Positions 1-5,791 of a DNA stretch of 20,442 nucleotides are shown one piece after another; the stretch's first letter is position 1, and each line of letters starts with the position of its first letter. The notes beneath the pieces were generated by a model. It did not search any database and was not told where the DNA came from. It saw only the letters and a program-made list of their open reading frames with translations. The DNA lies in the IMG/VR virus record IMGVR_UViG_3300025872_000394, positions 1 through 20,442 of that record, one strand, 5' to 3'. This DNA is from a virus. Both the position numbers and the translations under genes were made by a program.

Positions 1-190
1 TCATTAAGTCAACTAAGTTAGAACAAAGTTGTGCCGGGCATCCTGAAAACTGTAAACTTGTTAGTGTTTCGTTGCCCTCAACGTAACTGCCAACGATTAA
101 TAAAGATTGTGGCGAATCTCTTTTAAGTTGCTTTTCATCGACTTGTTTAGTTAATACAAGGTCTTTAATCTGTTTGCTTATCTTATCCAT
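1..190 (-). CDS. Hypothetical protein, 3' end beyond window
   Basis: An open frame begins with ATG at 190 and runs off the left edge after 63 codons, so only the N-terminus is visible. It begins MDKISKQIKDLVL, which is Lys-rich and probably helical, followed by a more hydrophobic stretch around SLLIVGSYVEG. Its start overlaps the end of the large terminase gene by 8 bases (ATGGATAA), so it is probably translationally coupled to it. In many phages the portal or another head gene follows the terminase, but nothing visible here identifies a portal. I do not recognise the family. Confidence 0.7.
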   Translation of the reverse strand, partial: MDKISKQIKDLVLTKQVDEKQLKRDSPQSLLIVGSYVEGNETLTSLQFSGCPAQLCSNLVDLM

Positions 191-1466
191 TGTTTCCGTT
201 TACTAAGCTTGAAAATCTTAAAATGTCTTTTATGCTTTTAAATTCAGCATGGATGCCATAACGCATTGCGTCAAATGAATCCATTTTATTTGTTGCCCTG
301 TCCTTTATCAATTGCGAACTACCTTCTTTTGGTTTCGCTATTGAAATATCCCGTGCTAAGATAGGGCATTTATTTTTATCCACAAAGACTAAATTGTGAA
401 AAAATGCTGTATTGCATAAATCCCTTGAATAATCCAGCATAGGGTTTTGTTTCCTTGTATCAATGAATCTGCTAAATGGTATTCCCAAGGTCCGGCTTAT
501 TATCTCATAATCCGTTGTATTACCCCGTGTATCTGACTTGCTTCCGGAACTGTCGCCCGTTACAAAATATGCTCCTTTAAAGAATGTCAATGAATCGAGA
601 TAACGCCTTACCATTTGCGCTAAATGGTGCGTTCCACCATCTGCTGTTAACTCCATAAAGAAATTAATACCGCCCCCGTTCTCTGCCTTGTCTCTTATTG
701 TTTGTTTGAAAATACAAGTACATGGATCGACGTTAAAATCCCAACAAAGTGTAATAGGTGCATATTCATCAATCGGAATATCCTCAATTATATGAACATC
801 CGGCTTTAACTCATAAAGCCATAACTGACCGCTAAAGTCAACAAATTGCGCTTCCCATTCCTGTGCATAAACTAATGGGCTTAAAATCTTCTTTTGCGTA
901 ATTATTTCTTCTGGTCTTATGTATGGGTTATTTGTTGCCCTCATAGTCCAATGACCCCACTCATCGCCTTTGTTTAGTGTGATCGCTTCTATTGCTGTAT
1001 TCTTTTTTGGAGTGCCAAAAAACCATACCTGACCGTTATAGTCTGCAATCGTTGGTAAAAGCACGGCCATTAATATATCCAAATCATAGTAAAAGAATTG
1101 GAACTCGTCAAACAAAACCTTGTGGAATTTCTTGCCTCTTAGCTTTTCGAAGGCTTCGTAACTATAAAACCTTATCCGGCCTCCGGTTATTGTTCGTATA
1201 GTTAACCTTTGCTTAGAAACCATAGCCACGCAATCTGCCATTCCGCTAACAAGTGATTCGTACATTTCAGCACAATAACCGTAATCAGGTTGCACTATTG
1301 CCACCTCCTGCCCAGCCAACGCCCACACGTTTGAAAAGTAAATGATGCCGGAAGTCTTGCCCGACCTCCTTGTCGATGGGACCGAATTTAGTTTTTTATC
1401 AGACCCAAAAACTAACTTTTGATCCGGTATTGGAATAAAATCCGAATCAATTTCAACAGTTACCAA
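183..1466 (-). CDS. terL: Terminase large subunit
   Basis: This is the DNA-packaging motor, with an N-terminal ATPase that pumps DNA into the prohead and a C-terminal nuclease that cuts it. The 427-residue length is normal for the family. Visible motifs are the Walker A variant STRRSGKT (31-38), the Walker B segment VLFDE (117-121) with the catalytic Glu after Asp120, and a motif III-like FFGTP (149-153). The nuclease half has an RNase H-like acidic set: Asp243 in CWDFNVD, Asp305 in TGDSSG, and Asp396/Asp399 in MDSFDAMRYG. It follows a putative small terminase (1653-2018) and a small basic gene, overlaps the latter by 14 bases and overlaps the next gene by 8. Identification is firm from the motifs; the packaging strategy (cos or headful) cannot be read from this window. 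Confidence 0.93.
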   Translation of the reverse strand: MVTVEIDSDFIPIPDQKLVFGSDKKLNSVPSTRRSGKTSGIIYFSNVWALAGQEVAIVQPDYGYCAEMYESLVSGMADCVAMVSKQRLTIRTITGGRIRFYSYEAFEKLRGKKFHKVLFDEFQFFYYDLDILMAVLLPTIADYNGQVWFFGTPKKNTAIEAITLNKGDEWGHWTMRATNNPYIRPEEIITQKKILSPLVYAQEWEAQFVDFSGQLWLYELKPDVHIIEDIPIDEYAPITLCWDFNVDPCTCIFKQTIRDKAENGGGINFFMELTADGGTHHLAQMVRRYLDSLTFFKGAYFVTGDSSGSKSDTRGNTTDYEIISRTLGIPFSRFIDTRKQNPMLDYSRDLCNTAFFHNLVFVDKNKCPILARDISIAKPKEGSSQLIKDRATNKMDSFDAMRYGIHAEFKSIKDILRFSSLVNGNNG

Positions 1467-1641
1467 TGCTGTAAACTCTTATTTTCTGCTTTTCTTCGTT
1501 TGAGAATGGAAGATTTTTAAGGCAATCCCTACGCATTGAACGTGGCACTTGCCCTGACAATTTTAAAACGGCTTTCTTTTTAACCTTTGCCTTTTTTGGA
1601 GTGCCAAAATACTTTTCTCTTAAGTTCTTTAAAAATCCCAT
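1453..1641 (-). CDS. Small basic protein between terminase subunits
   Basis: This is a 62-residue, strongly basic protein with no membrane segment. The N-terminal half is Lys-rich (KKAKVKKKAVLK at about 16-27), suggesting nucleic-acid or virion contact. It sits between the putative small and large terminase genes, 11 bases after the first and overlapping the second by 14 bases, so it belongs to the packaging operon. Residues 12-17 read FGTPKK, the same peptide as terminase residues 150-155, encoded by an identical 19-base DNA stretch; this may be coincidence or a small duplication. I do not recognise a family. A packaging accessory role is only suggested by position. Confidence 0.6.
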   Translation of the reverse strand: MGFLKNLREKYFGTPKKAKVKKKAVLKLSGQVPRSMRRDCLKNLPFSNEEKQKIRVYSIGNC

Positions 1642-1652
1642 GCTTTGCGTTT

Positions 1653-2018
1653 TTAAATTTTATCGTTCCAGGTCTGTTTAACAATGATCTTCTGCCCTTC
1701 TATTTTGATACTTGAACCTTCACCCTCTTTATTCTTTGGCTCCCATCCTAAATACTTACCTAATAATTCAACTGCCTTTAAGTCTGTTTTCATGGCCTTT
1801 TGTATCAATCCCTTTGCTATTTGACCCTCCCAACTTATTAACAAGTCTTCGCCTGTTTCAGTTGTTTCCTTTGAATAGAGCTGTGCACCCAAATATAATA
1901 ATGCCTCCTTCATTGTCTTTAACTCTCTATTTGCCCGTTTACGGTTCTCTGGCTTTGGTTGCCTGTCCTTTGAGAATTTTACCCCTCCTTTGCCCTTAAA
2001 ATTATCTCCCTTTGGCAT
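1653..2018 (-). CDS. Putative terminase small subunit
   Basis: This is a 121-residue protein. The N-terminus is Gly/Lys/Arg-rich (KGKGGVKFSKDRQPKPENRK), resembling the disordered GNPxGRP-type leaders of some phage small-terminase-like families. A helical core follows (about residues 30-95), and the tail is Lys-rich. The small subunit normally recognises the packaging site and regulates the large subunit; here the main argument is position, first gene of the cluster that ends in the large terminase. A TAnnTTTG box lies 18-25 bases upstream of its ATG. No classical helix-turn-helix is obvious by eye, so the call is tentative. Confidence 0.5.
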   Translation of the reverse strand: MPKGDNFKGKGGVKFSKDRQPKPENRKRANRELKTMKEALLYLGAQLYSKETTETGEDLLISWEGQIAKGLIQKAMKTDLKAVELLGKYLGWEPKNKEGEGSSIKIEGQKIIVKQTWNDKI

Positions 2019-2035
2019 ACATCGTATTTACATCG

Positions 2036-2043
2036 CAAAATTA
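2036..2043 (-). promoter_or_regulatory. Bacteroidota -7 box before the terminase operon
   Basis: Read on the minus strand this is TAATTTTG, matching the Bacteroidota -7 consensus TAnnTTTG, 18-25 bases upstream of the ATG at 2018. It lies in a 123-bp gap after an unrelated gene. It is enclosed by a 6-bp inverted repeat (ATCGTA at 2021-2026, TACGAT at 2042-2047) that could be an operator. No convincing -33 TTG element is visible at the expected distance, so this is a moderate call. Confidence 0.45.
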
Positions 2044-2141
2044 CGATTTTATTCTATATACAGGTTTTCTTAATATGTTCGGGATATTTTTCACCCCTTC
2101 GGGTATTGTTAATTTATTTTAGTTTGGTTTATGAATGATTT

Positions 2142-3011
2142 TTAATACTTCAAATACGTTCCATTCGGCTGCAATTTGTATTTTCCCCATGCTGTGAAAA
2201 TGGATTTCCATTTCTTTGATTGCAAATTGGCAACAAGACTGTCAACCATTGCCTTAAATACTTCACCTGAAATTGCCCGTAAATCCGCAAGTTCGCCACC
2301 CTCTTTTATTGCGTACACTATATTATTCAACAATTCAGGCACGTTCCCATCATAACTGTAAGGAATAGCAAACCCATAGCAAGGGTAATTCCAAAGTTCA
2401 AATGGAAGGTTTCCTAATTGAGGCAATCGGAAATACATTTTATTCTGGTGAAAGCTTCCAAAACTCAATTTCTTTCCGGTAATTAGGCTGATTTCATTTT
2501 TAGGAGTACTAAGCTCTAAATCGGTTTGGAACGCAAAGGCGAATTGTAAGGTGTCTTCTTTTGTGTCGATATACCATTCGTTTAGGATAATGTCGGATTC
2601 TTGAACTCCGTAAATTGATTTTAAGTAAATGGCGAATGCTTCATTTGCTCTCTCTGTTGGCAACTGAACTGTTTTGCCGCTAAAGATTTCAATTGTAAAC
2701 TGTCCGTTTTCCTTAAAGTCATAATAGCCGCCCCGTATTGAGAACTCCCCTGTAATTAGGTTTTTCTTTTTTGTTGGCTTATTTAAGATGTCCTCAAGAT
2801 CATCTTTTAAATCTACCAACGGGCTTAAAACAGGTGAGAATATTTCGTCATGTTGCTGTGATAACTCCCCTGAATGAATTAGCAAATCAATTTCGTTTTG
2901 CAAATTTTCGATTGCCTGTAATGTCTTTTCTATTTGGCTCATGTTATTTGGTTGTGTTTGTGAATAATTTATTTCCTCTGGGAGGGGTGCGAGGTCTCGA
3001 AGTTTTACCAT
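2142..3011 (-). CDS. Hypothetical protein, 289 aa
   Basis: I do not recognise this protein. Residues 25-80 look helical and coiled-coil-like, acidic and Leu/Ile-rich. A mixed, aromatic-rich globular region follows, containing GGYYDFKENGQ, FELWNYPCYGFAIPY and a C-terminal helix before NGTYLKY. There is no signal peptide or membrane segment. Met24 is an alternative start; I kept the first because it lies 12 bases after the preceding gene. It sits between the membrane/lipoprotein cassette and the packaging genes, so it could be a virion or an accessory protein; the sequence does not decide. Confidence 0.7.
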   Translation of the reverse strand: MVKLRDLAPLPEEINYSQTQPNNMSQIEKTLQAIENLQNEIDLLIHSGELSQQHDEIFSPVLSPLVDLKDDLEDILNKPTKKKNLITGEFSIRGGYYDFKENGQFTIEIFSGKTVQLPTERANEAFAIYLKSIYGVQESDIILNEWYIDTKEDTLQFAFAFQTDLELSTPKNEISLITGKKLSFGSFHQNKMYFRLPQLGNLPFELWNYPCYGFAIPYSYDGNVPELLNNIVYAIKEGGELADLRAISGEVFKAMVDSLVANLQSKKWKSIFTAWGKYKLQPNGTYLKY

Positions 3012-3023
3012 GCTTTACAGATT

Positions 3024-3449
3024 TTAGTTTACCCTATGCATTATTACCGTTTCTTTTGCCGTGTCAATTTGGGAAAAATCTTTGTTCCGGTACTCTATCT
3101 CTGTAATTCCTAATTCGTGACCGTAAAATGAAGTTCCCTTATTTTTTTCGATAAAAATGCCACGCCTTGAATAAATGCATTCGTTTTCCTTTGTCTTGTT
3201 TGAGATTATTAAAGTACATTGGAAGGTGTCAGTTTTGGCAGGTGAACTTTGATCGTTCGGGTGTATATTCGGATAATAAGCTACCTTATTACAAGGAAGA
3301 TTAACAGGTTCAAATATTGCTGAATTTCCTACTTCAATAGTATCAACATTTCCATAAGTATAAATAGTATCAAGTTGGCTGTATATTCCATTTCCATTTT
3401 GAGCCAATCCTAAATTGTAGAAAAGAATAAAGAATAGCACGTATTTCAT
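3024..3449 (-). CDS. Secreted or periplasmic hypothetical protein
   Basis: This is a 141-residue protein with a clear N-terminal signal peptide: MKY, then a hydrophobic core (VLFFILFYNLGLA) and a probable cleavage just before QNGNG. There is no lipobox cysteine, so the mature protein should be soluble in the periplasm or outside the cell. The mature part is mixed beta-like with two Cys residues (CTLIISNKTKENEC) that could form a disulfide. Its ATG overlaps the stop of the preceding membrane-protein gene (ATGA, 3446-3449), tying it to the lipoprotein/membrane cassette. No family is recognised. Confidence 0.7.
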   Translation of the reverse strand: MKYVLFFILFYNLGLAQNGNGIYSQLDTIYTYGNVDTIEVGNSAIFEPVNLPCNKVAYYPNIHPNDQSSPAKTDTFQCTLIISNKTKENECIYSRRGIFIEKNKGTSFYGHELGITEIEYRNKDFSQIDTAKETVIMHRVN

Positions 3450-3631
3450 ACATCAGAATTTAATGTTTTGAAAATTAAAAACAAGGAACAAATGCCTAAA
3501 AATAATTCAATGGATGTAAAATCTCTTGTCATAAATTTGTATAACATCCAAAGGAAAAATGAACTGCTATAAATTACAATGGATAATACGATTGTAACAT
3601 TCAAAATCGTTCTTACTTGTTCGGTAGTCAT
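3446..3631 (-). CDS. Small two-TM membrane protein
   Basis: This is a 61-residue protein with two predicted membrane helices, about residues 10-32 (ILNVTIVLSIVIYSSSFFLWML) and 41-57 (IELFLGICSLFLIFKTL), joined by a short loop with Lys, Arg and Asp. The hairpin topology and size are compatible with a holin or antiholin, but also with any small phage membrane protein. The start lies 12 bases after a 34-codon gene, and the stop overlaps the start of the exported protein downstream. A better positioned holin candidate is at 17502-17699, next to the lytic enzyme. Confidence 0.65.
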   Translation of the reverse strand: MTTEQVRTILNVTIVLSIVIYSSSFFLWMLYKFMTRDFTSIELFLGICSLFLIFKTLNSDV

Positions 3632-3643
3632 GTTATTGATTAT

Positions 3644-3748
3644 TTACAGATTTTTAAAAATTTCATCATTGCTCACCGGCTTTGGCTTCTTTGAAAACCA
3701 GCCTTTGAGGATTTTGTAAACTGATATAAAGTTTATTTTAAAGTTCAT
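3644..3748 (-). CDS. 34-aa amphipathic micro-protein
   Basis: This short gene starts with ATG at 3748, one base after the TAA of the lipoprotein gene at 3750-3977, so it is probably coupled to it. The product begins MNFKINFISVYKILKGWFSKK and ends in a Lys/Pro/Asp-containing tail. It looks like an amphipathic, Lys-rich helix rather than a full membrane span. Support comes from exact abutment with its neighbours and absence of any other use for the space. Function is unknown. Confidence 0.5.
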   Translation of the reverse strand: MNFKINFISVYKILKGWFSKKPKPVSNDEIFKNL

Positions 3749-3749
3749 T

Positions 3750-3977
3750 TTACCTTATTTCACATACCCAATTTTGGCCATTTCTTAACCCCTGTATTTG
3801 CATTGAATCAATCCAGGTGCGCTTATCTTTTGGGTTACCATCACACATCGGCCCGGCAATGAAGTGTAAATTAACTTCTTCGCAATAGGCGCATCCTTCA
3901 GAATCTATGTAGTAATAAACGCATGAAGTTATCAATGCAAGTGCTGAAATTAAGACAATGGCTTTAAGGGTTTTCAT
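3750..3977 (-). CDS. Small cysteine-rich lipoprotein (copy 2)
   Basis: This is a 75-residue protein with a type II signal peptide: MKTLK, hydrophobic core AIVLISALALI, lipobox ITSC (Cys19 as the predicted lipidation site). The mature part has CAYC (about 29-32), then Asn, then a single Cys (PMCDG), a Trp/Gln region and a final Cys in VCEIR. This order of Cys and flanking residues is shared with the lipoprotein at 4227-4439, so the two are paralogues. It starts one base after the 42-aa membrane gene and is followed by the 34-aa gene one base later. Outer-membrane or periplasmic location is inferred. An outer spanin (lysis) role is possible, but the Cys-rich rather than Pro-rich mature region argues for another job such as surface exclusion. 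Confidence 0.75.
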   Translation of the reverse strand: MKTLKAIVLISALALITSCVYYYIDSEGCAYCEEVNLHFIAGPMCDGNPKDKRTWIDSMQIQGLRNGQNWVCEIR

Positions 3978-3978
3978 G

Positions 3979-4107
3979 TTACTTTGTTTTGGTTAATCCT
4001 TTTATAAACTGATCGAAAGCGTAGGCAATGGCTTCACCTACCTTTGGGAATTTGATTGCCACAACAAGCAGGGCAATGGATAAAATGATTGAGGCTGCTA
4101 TTATCAT
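3979..4107 (-). CDS. 42-aa single-TM micro-protein
   Basis: The gene starts ATG at 4107, overlapping the stop of the preceding 39-aa gene (ATGA), and ends one base before the downstream lipoprotein start. The product has one N-terminal membrane helix (MIIAASIILSIALLVVAI) followed by a short Lys-containing tail with an amphipathic segment (FPKVGEAIAYAFDQFIKGL). Exact junctions on both sides and an uninterrupted hydrophobic segment make it likely to be real. Roles such as inner spanin, holin modulator or partner of the adjacent lipoprotein are guesses. Confidence 0.65.
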   Translation of the reverse strand: MIIAASIILSIALLVVAIKFPKVGEAIAYAFDQFIKGLTKTK

Positions 4108-4223
4108 TTGACTTTGTTTTGATCGTTAAAAAAATTCCAAACTCTGTAAAGAACATACCCAACTACCAAAATAAGGCAACTTAATAAAACGAATCCGAGA
4201 TCAATGTAAATTTCTAACAACAT
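4104..4223 (-). CDS. 39-aa single-TM micro-protein
   Basis: The gene starts ATG at 4223, three bases after the TGA of the upstream lipoprotein gene, and its TGA overlaps the next ATG. The product has a single membrane helix at about residues 9-27 (LGFVLLSCLILVVGYVLY), then a short charged tail (RVWNFFNDQNKVK). The layout, lipoprotein followed at once by one-helix membrane peptides, recalls spanin pairs, although real inner spanins are usually much longer and coiled-coil. Family unknown. Confidence 0.65.
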   Translation of the reverse strand: MLLEIYIDLGFVLLSCLILVVGYVLYRVWNFFNDQNKVK

Positions 4224-4226
4224 GGT

Positions 4227-4439
4227 TCAATCAATTGTACACCTCACCGTATTTGGAGCATACTTCTGTTCCTGCCAACGGATATGTGAGTTAATAAAAT
4301 CCTGGTCTCCGCAAACGGGTTGAATGTAAATATCCGGCCTGTTTAAGACCTGACAAAGTGCGCATTTCTCTTGACTGCATCCAAATAGACAGGTCAGGAT
4401 TAAAGCGAATAGCGAAATTTTAAAATGGCATTTCTTCAT
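4227..4439 (-). CDS. Small cysteine-rich lipoprotein (copy 1)
   Basis: This is a 70-residue lipoprotein: MKKCHFK, hydrophobic core ISLFALILTCL, lipobox LFGC (Cys21). The mature region carries CALC (about 26-29), an Asn four residues on, a Cys in PVCGD, a Trp/Gln segment (RWQEQ) and a near-terminal Cys in VRCTID. The pattern matches the lipoprotein at 3750-3977 position by position, although overall identity is low, pointing to an old duplication. The gene starts inside the end of the preceding gene (20-base overlap) and leads the run of micro-genes. The two copies may form disulfide-stabilised folds at the outer membrane. Confidence 0.75.
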   Translation of the reverse strand: MKKCHFKISLFALILTCLFGCSQEKCALCQVLNRPDIYIQPVCGDQDFINSHIRWQEQKYAPNTVRCTID

Positions 4440-4731
4440 TGTTTACTTTTATGGGTTGTTGTGGATTTCCGGTTGTTGGTTTTTCCCAATCGTCAATTTT
4501 AACGGAGTGTGTGCGGTAGGTTGTACGGTTTTCAGGCTTCAATGGGAAAACTGCAAGGTCAATGCTTTTGTGAACTTTGCCTGTTTTGTCCTTCCATTCT
4601 TTGATCTTGTGCTTTGCTGCTCCTTTGGTGTATTCAAATAGTTCTGTTAAGTCCAATTGAATTTTCATTCCGTTACCGTTGGCTATCTCATTTGCGGAAC
4701 CGACATACATACTTTGTTTTTCTGCGCTCAT
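4420..4731 (-). CDS. Hypothetical protein with SSB-like acidic tail
   Basis: This is a 103-residue soluble protein. A beta-rich middle (KIQLDLTELFEY, KSIDLAVFPLKP, YRTHSVKIDDW) is followed by a Pro/Gln/Asn linker (TTGNPQQPIKV) and a tail ending NNEEMPF. That ending resembles the acidic-Pro-Phe tip of bacterial single-stranded DNA-binding proteins (typically DDIPF), which recruits repair and replication partners. An ssDNA-binding or tail-mimic role is therefore reasonable but unproven; no full OB fold can be confirmed by eye. Its ATG overlaps the AlkB-like gene's stop by one base (TAATG). Confidence 0.6.
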   Translation of the reverse strand: MSAEKQSMYVGSANEIANGNGMKIQLDLTELFEYTKGAAKHKIKEWKDKTGKVHKSIDLAVFPLKPENRTTYRTHSVKIDDWEKPTTGNPQQPIKVNNEEMPF

Positions 4732-5213
4732 TATATATTGATTTTTTCTTTTGAATTTCTGAATACTATTGAATATCGTTTATCTTCGGCCACCGCTTTA
4801 TGCTGCCACTTCCAGCGATATTCATTCTCTAAAATAGTCAAACTTCGTGGCTTCAATTCCAGGTGCTTTACTTCCAATGATTGCGGATTTCTTAGATAAA
4901 ATTTAGCCGTTCCTAACAAACTTAAAATTATTATCCGATTTCCTGAATTGTGAAGGTCAATATGATAATCAATCATTTGACCCTCAAAATATTCATTGAT
5001 CGTAACGCTGTCAAATTCTCCTGGAATATCCAGCTTTCGGAATATTTCAGGTATTTTATGACTTACCAAATTTGAAGGATAAGGGTGAACACTTCCAAAC
5101 CTTAAAACCTGGTTCCTGCCCTGCCCTAAACTTTCCTTTTCTGGAATTAACTTTAAAATTTCAGCTTCCTGAACTTTTGAAATGTAATCTTCTATATAAA
5201 TTACCGGATTCAC
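4731..5213 (-). CDS. AlkB-like 2-oxoglutarate/Fe(II) dioxygenase
   Basis: AlkB-family enzymes oxidatively remove alkyl groups from DNA or RNA bases using Fe(II) and 2-oxoglutarate. The 160-residue protein shows the signature: NEYF (73-76), the iron-binding HxD in YHIDLH (His84, Asp86), the distal His138 in WQHKAV, and the 2-oxoglutarate-binding Arg pair in KRYSIVFR (Arg146, Arg152, spacing R-x5-R). The start codon is GTG (5211-5213), overlapping the TGA of the 38-aa membrane gene (GTGA). No upstream in-frame alternative exists. It could repair phage DNA or reverse methylation; the same phage encodes a DNA methyltransferase domain at 8028-10214. The family assignment is good; the substrate is unknown. 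Confidence 0.85.
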   Translation of the reverse strand: MNPVIYIEDYISKVQEAEILKLIPEKESLGQGRNQVLRFGSVHPYPSNLVSHKIPEIFRKLDIPGEFDSVTINEYFEGQMIDYHIDLHNSGNRIIILSLLGTAKFYLRNPQSLEVKHLELKPRSLTILENEYRWKWQHKAVAEDKRYSIVFRNSKEKINI

Positions 5214-5326
5214 AACTTTAAAAAAAGTGAATGAATTACATTTGCTAACATCATGGACAAGCCCATAACCGCTAAAACAATTGCTGCCAATTCTGCGCCC
5301 TTTACTTCATTATTATTTGCTTTCAT
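5210..5326 (-). CDS. 38-aa single-TM micro-protein
   Basis: The product starts MKANNNEVKG and has one membrane helix (AELAAIVLAVMGLSMMLANVIHSLFL). The frame is open further upstream to 5395, but that extension would translate through the hairpin terminator at 5343-5372, so I start at the ATG at 5326. Its TGA overlaps the GTG start of the AlkB-like gene. It is placed directly behind the tRNA transcription terminator. Function unknown. Confidence 0.6.
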   Translation of the reverse strand: MKANNNEVKGAELAAIVLAVMGLSMMLANVIHSLFLKL

Positions 5327-5342
5327 TTTTTGCTTTTTAAAA

Positions 5343-5372
5343 AACAGGGCGGCGAACATGAACCGCCCTGTT
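5343..5372 (-). terminator. Intrinsic terminator after the tRNA gene
   Basis: A perfect 10-bp GC-rich stem (AACAGGGCGG at 5343-5352 with CCGCCCTGTT at 5363-5372) encloses a 10-base loop. Read on the minus strand it is followed by a six-T run. It would end the tRNA transcript, but it lies only 17 bases before the start of the 38-aa gene, so it could also act as an attenuator for that gene. Confidence 0.85.
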
Positions 5373-5419
5373 AAATCATTCTGGTAAACAATCAAAAATC
5401 ATGTATAAACATAAAATCG

Positions 5420-5491
5420 TTGCAGGGGTAGGAGTTGAACCTACATTTTCCGAAATATGAACCCGGAGTTCTGCCATTAAACTACCCTGCT
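5420..5491 (-). tRNA. tRNA with CAU anticodon (Met or Ile2)
   Basis: The minus strand folds as a full 72-nt cloverleaf. The acceptor is six pairs (GCAGGG with CCCTGC) plus an unpaired A1/A72, and the discriminator is A73. The D stem is GTTT/GAAC with GG in the loop. The anticodon stem is CCGGG/TTCGG with loop TTCATAT, giving anticodon CAU. The variable region is five bases, and the T arm is GTAGG-TTCAACT-CCTAC. CCA is not encoded. CAU can mean elongator Met, initiator Met, or Ile after lysidine modification. The missing 1:72 pair and G29-G31 are initiator-like; the U11-A24 pair is elongator-like. It is flanked by hairpins on both sides. Confidence 0.93.
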
Positions 5492-5497
5492 ATAAAA

Positions 5498-5513
5498 GCC
5501 CCACTTTTGGGGC
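5498..5513 (-). terminator. Hairpin with T-tract just before the tRNA
   Basis: A perfect 6-bp stem (GCCCCA/TGGGGC) with a 4-base loop is followed on the minus strand by TTTTATA and then, seven bases from the stem, by the tRNA. It has the look of a weak terminator. Because it sits between the promoter-like box (5544-5551) and the tRNA, it may instead be a processing or 5' leader structure. Confidence 0.5.
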
Positions 5514-5543
5514 ATGGTAAAAATTCCTGAGTGAATGAGTGTA

Positions 5544-5551
5544 CAAATATA
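5544..5551 (-). promoter_or_regulatory. Bacteroidota -7 box before the tRNA
   Basis: Minus-strand TATATTTG matches TAnnTTTG. It lies in the 100-bp AT-rich gap between the 58-aa gene and the tRNA, about 53 bases upstream of the tRNA 5' end, which would give a leader including the 5498-5513 hairpin. No clear -33 element is visible. Confidence 0.5.
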
Positions 5552-5614
5552 ATTTATTTTTCTTAATTTATTCGTTTTTTGGTATGGATTTTTGTGGTTT
5601 TTTTAATAGAAAAT

Positions 5615-5791
5615 TTACAGCCTCTCCAATATTCTTTTCTCAAGTTGGTTAATTGTTGCTATCATTGTTACACGCTGAATTTCTGATATTTCACCCTCTG
5701 TAAATTCAGCTTCTATCTCTACTTTTAATTTCTTGCATTCATCCTTTATCTGATCCTCAATCGCTTTTTTGATTACTTCGTATATTTTCAT
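5615..5791 (-). CDS. Small coiled-coil-like hypothetical protein
   Basis: This is a 58-residue charged helical protein beginning MKIYEVIKKAIEDQIKDECK, with a Glu-rich middle and a C-terminal helix ending KRILERL. The frame stays open eight codons further upstream, but the ATG at 5791 overlaps the stop of the preceding 30-aa gene (ATGA), the usual junction type in this genome, so I prefer it. No family is recognised. Confidence 0.55.
   Translation of the reverse strand: MKIYEVIKKAIEDQIKDECKKLKVEIEAEFTEGEISEIQRVTMIATINQLEKRILERL

Noticed and set aside
992-1201. Plus-strand open frame antisense to the terminase gene
   Set aside because: It lies wholly within a strongly supported minus-strand gene, has no leader resembling the others and no recognisable product.
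2083-2110. Short hairpin ACCC-GAAG-GGGT as terminator of the 2142 gene
   Set aside because: The stem is only four pairs and is followed by a mixed A-rich rather than T-rich sequence.
5210-5395. 61-codon version of the 38-aa membrane gene
   Set aside because: The extra N-terminus would be encoded by the terminator hairpin at 5343-5372; the ATG at 5326 is the better start.
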